Shown one piece after another: positions 6,529-13,206 of a stretch of 14,638 nt of DNA; within the stretch, counting starts at the first letter, position 1; each line of letters starts with the position of its first letter. Origin of the DNA: an uncultured Lachnospiraceae bacterium (GTDB lineage: Bacteria > Bacillota > Clostridia > Lachnospirales > Lachnospiraceae); contig CARUOB010000022.1 in NCBI GenBank assembly GCA_949076555.1, positions 15,416-30,053 on the forward strand. The letters are read 5' to 3'. Under the pieces are notes generated by a model. That model did not search any database. It was not told the origin of the DNA and was given only the letters and a program-made list of their open reading frames with translations. A program made the translations under genes and the position numbers.

Positions 6529-8637
6529 ATGATTAAGATTGGAATGATGATCGCCGACCGGTATGAGATTCTGGAGAAAATCGGCACCGGCGGCATGTCA
6601 GATGTATATAAGGCAAAAGACCATAAGCTGAACCGCTTTGTGGCGGTGAAGGTTTTAAAGCAGGAGTTCAGCGAGAACGCCAATTTTGTATCCAAATTCA
6701 GAATCGAGGCGCAGGCGGCAGCGGGGCTTATGCACCCCAATATCGTTAATGTCTACGATGTGGGTGAGGAGGGCGAGAACCACTACATTGTCATGGAACT
6801 CGTGGAAGGAATCACCCTCAAGAAATATATAGAGAAGAAGGCGAGGCTTTCCGTCAAGGAGGCGGTGAGCATTGCGATTCAGGTTTCCATGGGAATAGAG
6901 TCTGCGCACAACAACCATATTATCCACAGGGATATCAAGCCGCAGAATATCATTATTTCCAAGGAAGGCAAAGTGAAGGTGACAGACTTTGGCATCGCCA
7001 AGGCCGCCACCAGCAATACGATCACCTCCAATGTCATGGGAAGCGTGCATTACACTTCGCCGGAGCAGGCCAGAGGAGGCTACAGCGACGAGAAAAGCGA
7101 TATCTATTCGCTTGGCGTCACCATGTTCGAGATGCTTACGGGCAGAGTGCCCTTTAACGGGGAGACTACGGTGGCCATCGCGATCAAACATATTCAGGAA
7201 GAGTTTCCCTCGCCGAGGGACTATGTGCCGGAAATACCGATCTGTGTGGAGCAGATCGTTTTCAAGTGCTGTCAGAAAAGCCCGGACAGAAGATACCAGT
7301 CTATGGCCGAGCTGATTGTAGATTTAAAGCAGTCCTTAATCAGTCCCGACGAGGATTTTGTCAGAGTGGCAGATCCGGATGAGGAGGCTTCCACCCGTAT
7401 GATTACCGACAGAGATATGGTGCAGATCAAGCGCCAGTCGGAGAACCGGGATTCCATGGACGAGGCCATGCGTTTAAAGAAGGATGTCAGAGACAGGGAT
7501 CATGGGCGCTCCTATGAGGAGGATGAGGACGAGGATTGGGACGACGATGAGGAAGACTACGATCCCAAGATGGAGAAGATCACAACCATACTTGCGGTGG
7601 TGGCGGCTCTGCTGATCGGCTGTATCCTGATCTTTCTGGTAGGCAGAACGATGGGTGTCTTTACCTTCGGGGAAGAAAAAGCGCCTGAGAATCAGGAACA
7701 GGAGACTGAGCAGGTGGAGATGATCCGCGTGGTCGGTATGCATGTGGACGAAGCGAAACGGATGCTTCTTGATCTGGATCTGACGCCGGAGATCAAATAT
7801 GAGGTGAGTACTTCTTACGATGCGGGAACGGTGCTCCGGGCCAGCGTACAGGACGGGTTGATGATAGATAAGGGGACTACGATCGTGCTCACGGTGGCGG
7901 AGGCTGCGGAGGGCGTGGAAGTGCCAGATGCGGCAGGAAAATCCCGGGCGGAGGCGACGTCTCTTCTGGAGAAGGACGGATTTGTGGTAAATGTGGTGGA
8001 AAGCCATGATCCGCAGGTGGAGAAGGGAATTGTGATTTCCCAGTCTCCGGAGGCGGGGACTACGGCGTCGGCAGGTTCCAGTATCACCATTCGCGTCAGC
8101 CAGGGCGCGGAGGACAATAAGGTCAGAGTGCCCGATGTGGTCGGCATGACGGAGATGGATGCCACGGCTACGCTGGCGGAGAGCGGGCTGCCCGTAGGAA
8201 ACGTCACAGAGACGACCCATGAAGATCCTGCGCTTGCGGGGATGGTATGCTATCAGAGCTACTCGGTCGGCTCCTATGTGGATAAAGGTACGCCTGTGGA
8301 TCTGCGGATCAGCACCGGGGCGACCCAGAAGACGTATAAGTATGCAGAGGGAATTACGGCGCCTACGGAGGAGCCGTCTTATCAGAACGGGATGCAGGTA
8401 AACGTGACACTCACCGCAGGGGATGGCACGCAGCTTTTAAATACGCAGACGACCACATTCCCGGTGGGAGTAAACTATACAGGAATCAAGTCAGCCACAG
8501 GTATCATCCGTTATACCTTTACGGTACAGACGGAGCCTACCACGATCACCAATCCCGAGACCGGAGAGACGACGACAGAAGGCGGCGGGACGGAGACAAA
8601 GACGGTGGAGCGGCAGGTTAACTTCATGGAAGAATAG
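6529..8637 (+). CDS. prkC: PASTA-domain Ser/Thr protein kinase (PrkC/PknB/Stk1 type)
   Basis: This is a membrane Hanks-type kinase that senses muropeptides or lipid II and controls growth, division and spore germination in Firmicutes. The kinase domain covers about residues 10-270: glycine loop GTGGMSDVYKA (19-29), K41, E60, HRDIKPQN (133-140), DFG (153-155) and a Thr/Ser-rich activation loop before SPEQ. A juxtamembrane linker has a very acidic run at 329-344. The single membrane helix is at about 350-371. Three PASTA repeats follow, at about 397-458, 463-526 and 531-597, the second and third opening VEVPDAAG and VRVPDVVG. About 100 Thr-rich residues come after the last PASTA. Its start overlaps the translation signals of the phosphatase gene; GAGGT (6519-6523) lies on that stop codon. 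Confidence 0.96.
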   Translation: MIKIGMMIADRYEILEKIGTGGMSDVYKAKDHKLNRFVAVKVLKQEFSENANFVSKFRIEAQAAAGLMHPNIVNVYDVGEEGENHYIVMELVEGITLKKYIEKKARLSVKEAVSIAIQVSMGIESAHNNHIIHRDIKPQNIIISKEGKVKVTDFGIAKAATSNTITSNVMGSVHYTSPEQARGGYSDEKSDIYSLGVTMFEMLTGRVPFNGETTVAIAIKHIQEEFPSPRDYVPEIPICVEQIVFKCCQKSPDRRYQSMAELIVDLKQSLISPDEDFVRVADPDEEASTRMITDRDMVQIKRQSENRDSMDEAMRLKKDVRDRDHGRSYEEDEDEDWDDDEEDYDPKMEKITTILAVVAALLIGCILIFLVGRTMGVFTFGEEKAPENQEQETEQVEMIRVVGMHVDEAKRMLLDLDLTPEIKYEVSTSYDAGTVLRASVQDGLMIDKGTTIVLTVAEAAEGVEVPDAAGKSRAEATSLLEKDGFVVNVVESHDPQVEKGIVISQSPEAGTTASAGSSITIRVSQGAEDNKVRVPDVVGMTEMDATATLAESGLPVGNVTETTHEDPALAGMVCYQSYSVGSYVDKGTPVDLRISTGATQKTYKYAEGITAPTEEPSYQNGMQVNVTLTAGDGTQLLNTQTTTFPVGVNYTGIKSATGIIRYTFTVQTEPTTITNPETGETTTEGGGTETKTVERQVNFMEE

Positions 8638-8750
8638 CGTGAAAAGAGCTTCTAAAGACGTCCCGCCATTGGACGGGACGCCAAGAAGCACTAGATTTGC
8701 TTCGCAAATCACTTTCACGCAGGAGAATGCCCCAAATACGGGCATTCTCC
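8637..8750 (+). other. Multi-hairpin structured spacer between prkC and rsgA
   Basis: GCGTGAAA (8637-8644), starting on the last base of the prkC stop codon, pairs with TTTCACGC (8713-8720). It encloses two hairpins: GCTTCT (8648-8653)/AGAAGC (8684-8689) with inner CGTCCCG/CGGGACG (8659-8680), and GATTTGC/GCAAATC (8694-8710) with a TTC loop. Together these give a three-way-junction-like fold. A separate perfect 11-bp hairpin, GGAGAATGCCC (8722-8732) with GGGCATTCTCC (8740-8750), follows. No T-tract is present. The fold ends about 13 bases before the rsgA ribosome binding site. The stems are read directly from the sequence; function is unknown. Confidence 0.65.
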
Positions 8751-8773
8751 GTACGAAGTAAAGATGAGGATAT

Positions 8774-9652
8774 ATGAAAGGGAAGATTATGAAAGGAATC
8801 GCCGGCTTCTACTATGTGCATGTAGAAGGCCATGGCGTCTATGAGTGCAAGGCCAAGGGTATATTCAGGAAAGAGGGCATCAAGCCTCTGGTCGGGGATG
8901 ACGTCGAGATGGACGTGCTGGATGAGCCGGAAATGCGCGGCAATATCCGTAAGATCCTGCCAAGGAAAAGCGCGCTGGTAAGACCGGCGGTGGCCAATGT
9001 GGATCAGGCATTGATTCTCTTTGCGATTGTGAAACCGAATCCGAATTTTAATCTGCTGGACCGCTTTTTGATCCGTATGGAGAGACAGAAACTTCCCACG
9101 ATGATCTGTTTTAACAAGGAGGATATCGCGTCCCCGGAAGAAAAGGAGGCGCTTCTGCGGGCGTATGAGACTTGCGGATATCGGGTGTTATTTATAAGCG
9201 TTCGGGAAAACAGGGGGTTGGATCAGGTGCGGGAGCTTCTGGCAGGAAAAACCACCACGCTGGCGGGGCCAAGCGGTGTCGGCAAGTCTTCTCTGATCAA
9301 CCAGCTTTCCCCCGCCACGCATATGGAGACGGGGGAGATCAGCGAGAAGATTGAGCGCGGCAGGCATACTACCAGACATTCGGAGATCATTGCGCTGGGG
9401 GATGGCACCTATATCATGGATACGCCGGGATTTACTTCTCTGGACATACCGGAGATCACGAAGGAGGAGCTGGGCGGGTATTATCCGGAGTTTGGCGCAT
9501 ATGAACCGTTTTGTAAGTTTCGGGGATGCGCCCATATCAGCGAGCCTTACTGTGGGGTGAAGGAAGCCGTGGAGGAGGGAAAGATCAGCCGGGTGCGGTA
9601 TGAGAATTATGCGGTGCTGTATCGGGAGCTGAAGGAGAAGAAGAGGTACTGA
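8774..9652 (+). CDS. rsgA: Ribosome small-subunit assembly GTPase RsgA
   Basis: RsgA (YjeQ) is a circularly permuted GTPase that checks late 30S subunit maturation. An N-terminal OB fold (KGIAGFYYVHV, DDVEMDV) precedes the G domain, where the motif order is permuted: NKED (114-117) comes before GPSGVGKSS (165-173) and DTPG (216-219). The C-terminal zinc site C-x4-C-x-H-x5-C is intact at C247, C252, H254 and C260. Its 292 residues are typical. ATG at 8774 follows GATGAGGA; the ATG at 8789 is a possible alternative but would drop the usual KGKI start. rpe and thiN often follow rsgA in related genomes, but here a terminator and accessory genes follow instead. Confidence 0.96.
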   Translation: MKGKIMKGIAGFYYVHVEGHGVYECKAKGIFRKEGIKPLVGDDVEMDVLDEPEMRGNIRKILPRKSALVRPAVANVDQALILFAIVKPNPNFNLLDRFLIRMERQKLPTMICFNKEDIASPEEKEALLRAYETCGYRVLFISVRENRGLDQVRELLAGKTTTLAGPSGVGKSSLINQLSPATHMETGEISEKIERGRHTTRHSEIIALGDGTYIMDTPGFTSLDIPEITKEELGGYYPEFGAYEPFCKFRGCAHISEPYCGVKEAVEEGKISRVRYENYAVLYRELKEKKRY

Positions 9653-9673
9653 ATTATGTGAGGCACAAGTGGG

Positions 9674-9709
9674 AAAATGTAAAGTTGTCAAAGGCTTTAC
9701 ATTTTTTTT
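9674..9709 (+). terminator. Intrinsic terminator after rsgA
   Basis: AAATGTAAAG (9675-9684) pairs with CTTTACATTT (9695-9704), extendable by one A-T pair, with a 10-base loop. It is followed directly by a run of T (eight T at 9702-9709, some in the stem). This is a classical rho-independent terminator 22 bases after the rsgA stop. It marks the boundary between the housekeeping run and the accessory segment. Confidence 0.88.
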
Positions 9710-9816
9710 ATTGCAGATAACAGAGCGGTGAAGTGAAAAGACGAATTCTGAGAAACTGAAAGTGAAATATCAGAAGTGGAGTGAAGTGAATAAATGAATT
9801 AGTACATAATAGTGAA

Positions 9817-10371
9817 GTGCTGCAGTTAAAGCAGAGACTGAAAGATCTGCTGGAAGAGTTTAAAAATCTGTATGAAGACGACTGGGAAATCAAACTGGAT
9901 GATGCGCTGATTGCGCGAATCGAATGCCAGGAAATAGAAAATAGTGAAGGGGAGAGGCTGGTAGATGACTTTATCATAGGAATCGAAAAACTATTACTGT
10001 ATGATTATGATAATTACAGCATTATCGTGCTACAGATGCTGCAAAATAACATTCTGCGAGCGCGAGTAGCCCGGTTCATGGAGCAATATGAAGCGTTTCT
10101 ACCGATTTTGGAAGCGGGAAACGACGAGGAAAACCTGATGCATATATTTGGTCAATTGGCTGATATCGTTAAGTTATGTCGACGGTCTGAAGAAAGTATG
10201 GCAGAACGGGCGGGTATTCCTGGGGAAGATACACTTTATAGCAAAATAGGCTACATACTTGGAAAAGTGGAACATTTGGATAAGCAGAGCATAAATGACT
10301 GGTTTATGCGATACATGGCGGGTAATAAAGCGCTGAGTGCATTTATGGCACAAATCATTTCAAACGATTAG
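9817..10371 (+). CDS. Unrecognised acidic, probably helical cytoplasmic protein
   Basis: I do not recognise a family. The 184-residue product has no signal peptide or membrane helix. Its start (LKQRLKDLLEEFKNLYED) is strongly amphipathic and could form a coiled coil or helix bundle; the rest is rich in Leu, Ile, Glu and Asp with almost no Gly-rich motifs. No enzymatic signature is seen. The start is uncertain: GTG at 9817 is the first usable codon after an in-frame stop at 9787-9789, and no good ribosome binding site precedes it, so the gene could be truncated or begin with a non-standard codon. The 107 bases upstream contain GTGAAGTG three times (9728, 9781, 9812). Base composition is more A+T-rich than the housekeeping genes, consistent with acquired DNA. 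Confidence 0.6.
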   Translation: MLQLKQRLKDLLEEFKNLYEDDWEIKLDDALIARIECQEIENSEGERLVDDFIIGIEKLLLYDYDNYSIIVLQMLQNNILRARVARFMEQYEAFLPILEAGNDEENLMHIFGQLADIVKLCRRSEESMAERAGIPGEDTLYSKIGYILGKVEHLDKQSINDWFMRYMAGNKALSAFMAQIISND

Positions 10372-10434
10372 AAAGAATAAAATGGGTATGATATTACAAA
10401 GTTAACGCACGGTAAAGAGTATAGGAACTTAAGA

Positions 10435-10476
10435 ATGGGAATGAGGAGAAGAGAGCCTGTGCGCAATAAACAGTAG
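10435..10476 (+). CDS. Possible 13-codon leader peptide (MGMRRREPVRNKQ)
   Basis: AGGAA (10423-10427) is 7 bases before an ATG at 10435, which opens a 13-codon frame ending at TAG 10474-10476. The peptide has a run of three arginines. Its end covers the left arm of the following terminator hairpin, and its stop codon lies in the loop. This is the layout of transcription attenuators, in which a ribosome in the leader frame decides whether the hairpin forms. It may equally be chance; ORFs this short are common. Confidence 0.3.
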   Translation: MGMRRREPVRNKQ

Positions 10477-10500
10477 CAGTTTATGCGATGCAGGCTTTTT
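10454..10500 (+). terminator. Terminator-like hairpin, possible attenuator
   Basis: AGCCTG (10454-10459) pairs with CAGGCT (10491-10496), and ATAAAC with GTTTAT in the upper stem. CGC/GCG between them leaves a small internal loop and one bulged A. TTTT (10497-10500) follows. It could end transcription of the 9817-10371 gene or act as an attenuator for the gene at 10512. The T-tract is short. Confidence 0.6.
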
Positions 10501-10511
10501 GTATGAGAGAC

Positions 10512-11654
10512 ATGGCAAAACAGAATAGAAATCAAAGTTTTGCCGGGAAAACTCAGCAAAACGAAAAAACCGAAGAAACCGTTCAGAATGAGAAAAGAGG
10601 CAGAAAAGACCAAAGGGAAAAGAGGAAACGAGAAAATCCTCGCTGGGTGCACACACATGTATTTTGGTGTCTGGACATTTTGTATGCAGTGTGTTTATAT
10701 TTTTGGTCGAAAAACATTGGGAAAAGCAGTGTGTTTTTCAGCTCTCTTGCAGAAGGCGCGATAAATATTGTTGTGGTGGGCATAGAATTCATTCAGTTTA
10801 TTTATGATAAAATTTTATCTACAAAAAGGAAAAAGAAATCGGCATATAGGATGGGAACTGCCATCGCGGTAGGGATACTGATATTTATTGGAGCAACACA
10901 CTTTAAAATACTAAGCTCTGTCAAAGAAGATGGAGAAAAAATGACCTCGACAGGTATGGAGGAAAGCAGAAAGGCATTCAGTTTTGTAGAGGATCAAATG
11001 GTATACCAGGTACAGCAATATATCCTGGAAGATGATTTGTTTATAGAAAATCTGGAGCAATACTGTAGTATAACGGATAGGGAGATTTTCCCGGAAGAGC
11101 GGCCGGATATCATGGCAGAGCTCATTTTAAGCTATTTGAAAAGTAAGGCCGTGGGCACAATGGAAAAAGTGCTTCCGAAAGACTATGAGACAAATGTATT
11201 GTTTGCAGATGTACTGTATAATAGTTTTTCTGACTTGCTAGACGAAAGCCGGCAGCCAGAGAATGGCGGTATCATGGATAAAATATGTGATTACGCACTA
11301 AAGATTTTGATGGATGCCATAAATTACAGAATAGAAGCGGACCACTCGCTTTATACGGCGGAAAACCGCAGGCTGATAGGTGTATATCAAATTGACACGG
11401 GCGATCTTTACCTTAGGATGGAAAAGATCGATTCGGCGGCGGACAGTTATGAAGACGCGGCAGAATGGGCTGTACAATCTATATATTCTGCGGCAGTTGA
11501 AAATGATCTGAAGGCAATGAATGATGCATGGGATGTCTTGAATCATGCTGCGGTCAAGATGGAGCAAGCGGAAGGAAGCGATGACGGTGACCGCGTTCAA
11601 AAAATGAAAAATATCAGGGACGCATATCGAATAGTCATCGATCAATGGGAATAA
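10512..11654 (+). CDS. Unrecognised membrane protein with helical-repeat C-terminus
   Basis: I do not recognise a family. From ATG 10512 the product has 380 residues. Residues 1-45 are highly charged (Lys, Arg, Glu, Gln) and presumably cytoplasmic. Three hydrophobic segments follow at about 47-66, 79-99 and 113-131, with KRKKKS between the second and third. By the positive-inside rule the large C-terminal part (about 135-380) would lie outside the membrane. That part is helical, and its end (about 285-350, with GDLYLRMEKIDSAADSYEDA) resembles TPR-like helical pairs. The frame is open from ATG 10488, but that codon is in the right arm of the terminator; 10503 and 10512 are the better starts, neither with a strong ribosome binding site. 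The region is A+T-rich. Confidence 0.65.
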   Translation: MAKQNRNQSFAGKTQQNEKTEETVQNEKRGRKDQREKRKRENPRWVHTHVFWCLDILYAVCLYFWSKNIGKSSVFFSSLAEGAINIVVVGIEFIQFIYDKILSTKRKKKSAYRMGTAIAVGILIFIGATHFKILSSVKEDGEKMTSTGMEESRKAFSFVEDQMVYQVQQYILEDDLFIENLEQYCSITDREIFPEERPDIMAELILSYLKSKAVGTMEKVLPKDYETNVLFADVLYNSFSDLLDESRQPENGGIMDKICDYALKILMDAINYRIEADHSLYTAENRRLIGVYQIDTGDLYLRMEKIDSAADSYEDAAEWAVQSIYSAAVENDLKAMNDAWDVLNHAAVKMEQAEGSDDGDRVQKMKNIRDAYRIVIDQWE

Positions 11655-11685
11655 GGACAAAACATGAGAGAATGTGTTGTCCTTT
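11655..11685 (+). terminator. Weak terminator-like hairpin after the membrane protein gene
   Basis: GGACAAAACAT (11655-11665), directly after the stop codon, pairs with ATGTGTTGTCC (11672-11682) with one mismatch and a 6-base loop. Only TTT follows, so termination may be partial. The stretch from here to 11765 shows no gene I can support. Confidence 0.45.
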
Positions 11686-11765
11686 CAGTGTAACTGACAA
11701 TTTTGCTGAGACCAGCAGAATCGTAAAGATTAGGGGAGTTATAGAAATCATGCCAGAAGGTGTAT

Positions 11766-11805
11766 TTGCGAAGTGCTTGCATTTCGCAAGCAAAATGGAT
11801 ATACT
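11766..11805 (+). promoter_or_regulatory. Probable promoter and operator of the toxin-antitoxin operon
   Basis: A -35-like TTGCAT (11777-11782) and a -10-like TATACT (11800-11805) are 17 bases apart. Two overlapping inverted repeats cover the -35 and the spacer: TTGCGAA (11766-11772) with TTCGCAA (11783-11789), and GCTTGC (11775-11780) with GCAAGC (11786-11791). Type II antitoxins with ribbon-helix-helix folds usually repress their own promoter through such palindromes. Transcription starting near 11812 would give a very short leader that still includes AGGAGG. Confidence 0.5.
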
Positions 11806-11827
11806 AAAGAGAAAGGAGGAGATTTTT

Positions 11828-12133
11828 ATGGCACGAACATCAAATGTATTTGCAAGAGTGGAGCCTGAAATCAAAGAGCAGGCGGAACAGGTGCTTGAAC
11901 GTTTGGGAATCCCAATGTCCAATGCTGTGAGTATGTTTTTAAGGCAGGTGGTATTGCAGAGAGGTATTCCATTTGAAATGAAGCTGCCGAAGACAGAAAT
12001 GCTGAATTACGGCTCTCTTACCAGAGAGCAGTTTGATGCGGAAATGGAAAAGGGCATGGCTGATGTTAAAGCAGGTAGGGTTTATTCGGCAGATGCCATT
12101 GAAGCGGAAATGAGGAGAGATTTTGGCGTATGA
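11828..12133 (+). CDS. Type II antitoxin, RelB/DinJ family
   Basis: This 101-residue protein should neutralise the toxin encoded immediately after it and bind its own operator. The N-terminus (ARTSNVFARVEPEIKEQAEQVL, GIPMSNAVSMFLRQVV) is the RelB/DinJ ribbon-helix-helix domain, at residues 1-45. The following GIPFEMKLP is also typical. The acidic C-terminal part, from about residue 62 (SLTREQFDAEMEKGMADVKAG), is the region that wraps the toxin. The frame is open from 11645, but I chose ATG 11828: AGGAGG (11814-11819) lies 8 bases upstream and the family begins here. Its stop overlaps the toxin start as ATGA, so translation is probably coupled. Confidence 0.92.
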   Translation: MARTSNVFARVEPEIKEQAEQVLERLGIPMSNAVSMFLRQVVLQRGIPFEMKLPKTEMLNYGSLTREQFDAEMEKGMADVKAGRVYSADAIEAEMRRDFGV

Positions 12134-12453
12134 GCTGGGATATTGTTTATACAGCACAGGCAAGACAAGACATGCGTGATATTTATGAATATATAGCATT
12201 AGAGCTGCTTGCGCCGGAAACGGCAGCCGGGCAGACTCAGCGGATTATGCAAACGATTCGTTCCCTTGGAGAAATGCCCATGCGTCATCAACTTTATGGA
12301 GAAGAACCGTGGCATAGTCGGGGAATCCGCTTTTTACCTGTGGATAATTATCTGATATTCTATCTGCCGGAAGAACCTCAGAATACAGTAAATATTATTC
12401 GAATTATGTATGGCGGCAGGAATGTACGCAGGCAGTTAAGCGAAACGATTTAA
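12130..12453 (+). CDS. Type II toxin, RelE/ParE family
   Basis: This is a 107-residue protein of the RelE/ParE superfamily. Most relatives cleave mRNA on the ribosome (RelE-like) or poison gyrase (ParE-like); sequence alone does not settle which. Family features are the start WDIVYTAQARQDMRDIYEYI, the central R-x-LP-VDNYLIFY block and the terminal VNIIRIMYGGRNVRRQL, where Arg and Tyr near the C-terminus sit in the usual active-site strand. Length is normal and the frame is intact, so the toxin is probably functional. ATG 12130 overlaps the antitoxin stop codon by the ATGA arrangement. Toxin-antitoxin pairs of this type are common in Lachnospiraceae accessory regions. Confidence 0.9.
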   Translation: MSWDIVYTAQARQDMRDIYEYIALELLAPETAAGQTQRIMQTIRSLGEMPMRHQLYGEEPWHSRGIRFLPVDNYLIFYLPEEPQNTVNIIRIMYGGRNVRRQLSETI

Positions 12454-12538
12454 TAATTTTCTGATCTAGTGTGATCTGCCGGAGTTCACAGCAGTAAATT
12501 CTTTGTAGCCTATAAAAAAGGCCACAGAAGGAAATAGA

Positions 12539-12562
12539 ATGGGCAAAACGAAATTTAGATGA
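12539..12562 (+). other. Seven-codon ORF coupled to the decayed antitoxin gene
   Basis: AAGGA (12528-12532) is 6 bases before an ATG at 12539 opening MGKTKFR and ending in TGA 12560-12562, which overlaps the ATG at 12559 as ATGA. In another frame just upstream (about 12475-12537) the codons read SKFFVAYKKGHRRK and then stop. That is reminiscent of a toxin C-terminus but too short to assign. This could be a leader peptide or what remains of a deleted toxin gene. The interval 12454-12538 has no intact gene. Confidence 0.25.
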
Positions 12563-12943
12563 TTATCATGGGAGGAAACATCATTAGAACAAATAAAGAA
12601 TATTCACAGGCCGTGACACAGGCGAAAGGGAATCAGGCTGATCTGAATGAGCGTGGAGTGGACGCTGTCGGTGGGAATGTTCTGGAATTTATGGAAAGTA
12701 TTCTTACGCCGGATGAAATAGCGGAGAGTGAGCTGCGTGTGTCTATTATCGGGGAGCTGATAAAGGCGAGGCAGGAAAAGGGGATAAGTCAAAAAAGCTG
12801 GAGGAATTAAGCGGGTAAAACAGCCTGTCATTGCAAGAATGGAAAAGGGTAGCACTAGTCCGCAACTGGATACGATTTTGAAGGTATTGGCGCCTTTAGG
12901 GAAGACGTTGGCGGTTGTTCCGTTGGAAATGGGAAACAGATAG
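12559..12943 (+). pseudogene. Xre-family antitoxin-type regulator, broken by two frameshifts
   Basis: The first frame gives about 78 residues of a helix-turn-helix antitoxin-like protein (LTPDEIAESELRVSIIGEL, IKARQEKGISQK) and then stops at 12810. The continuation is present in other frames: KLEELSG in the next frame up to 12815, then VKQPVIARMEKGSTSPQLD and LKVLAPLGKTLAVVPLEMGNR to a stop at 12941-12943. Joined, these give a complete Xre-type DNA-binding domain. The pattern needs two separate one-base losses, one in the A6 run (12791-12796) and one in GGG (12813-12815). Either the gene is decayed or the assembly has homopolymer errors. Such regulators normally follow a HigB/RelE-like toxin gene, which is missing. 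The start could also be ATG 12568. Confidence 0.82.
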
Positions 12944-13066
12944 CTTTATGAGAGAAAGTATTTCCCAGATCCTCAGGAAGTAAATTTTTGGCTGGCGAAA
13001 TGATATCGCAAAGAGAAAGGTTAGACATTCTCACTGACAAAGGTGAAAAGTTCAAAAATCCCGCAA

Positions 13067-13095
13067 TTTACTTTTTGACCTTACTATGCTATCAT
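13067..13095 (+). promoter_or_regulatory. Probable promoter for ychF
   Basis: TTTACT (13067-13072) and TATCAT (13090-13095) match -35 and -10 elements at an exact 17-base spacing. The -10 sits inside the palindrome GCTATCATAGC (13088-13098), which may be an operator or chance. Transcription would start near 13102, leaving a leader of about 105 bases before the ychF ATG. The preceding interval, 12944-13066, shows nothing I can support. Confidence 0.5.
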
Positions 13096-13206
13096 AGCTG
13101 TTGAGGCTTTTTGATTAGGTATGTTTTGAAAGATAAAAACAATTATCAAGTAGTGATAAGTATTGTGATGAATCAAACAGAGGAAACAACGGAGGAATAA
13201 GACAAC

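Noticed and set aside
7474..8220. 248-codon minus-strand open frame inside the PASTA kinase gene
   Set aside because: Antisense shadow of a well-supported kinase; His/Arg/Leu-rich composition with no recognisable domain.
8722..8750. The 11-bp hairpin as a transcription terminator for prkC
   Set aside because: No T-tract follows and rsgA starts 23 bases later, so readthrough into rsgA is expected.
10488..10511. ATG at 10488 as start of the membrane protein
   Set aside because: It lies in the right arm of a terminator-like hairpin with no ribosome binding site; 10503 or 10512 is more plausible.
10368..10658. 96-codon hydrophobic minus-strand frame before the membrane protein
   Set aside because: Its Phe/Leu/Ser richness is the complement of Lys/Glu-rich coding on the + strand, and it overlaps the terminator and coding region.
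11645..11827. N-terminal extension of the RelB/DinJ antitoxin by 61 residues
   Set aside because: The extension overlaps the end of the upstream gene and the promoter/operator, while a strong AGGAGG and a family-typical start occur at 11828.
13075..13080. TTGACC as -35 for ychF
   Set aside because: No acceptable -10 element at 16-18 bases; TTTACT with TATCAT at 17 bases fits better.
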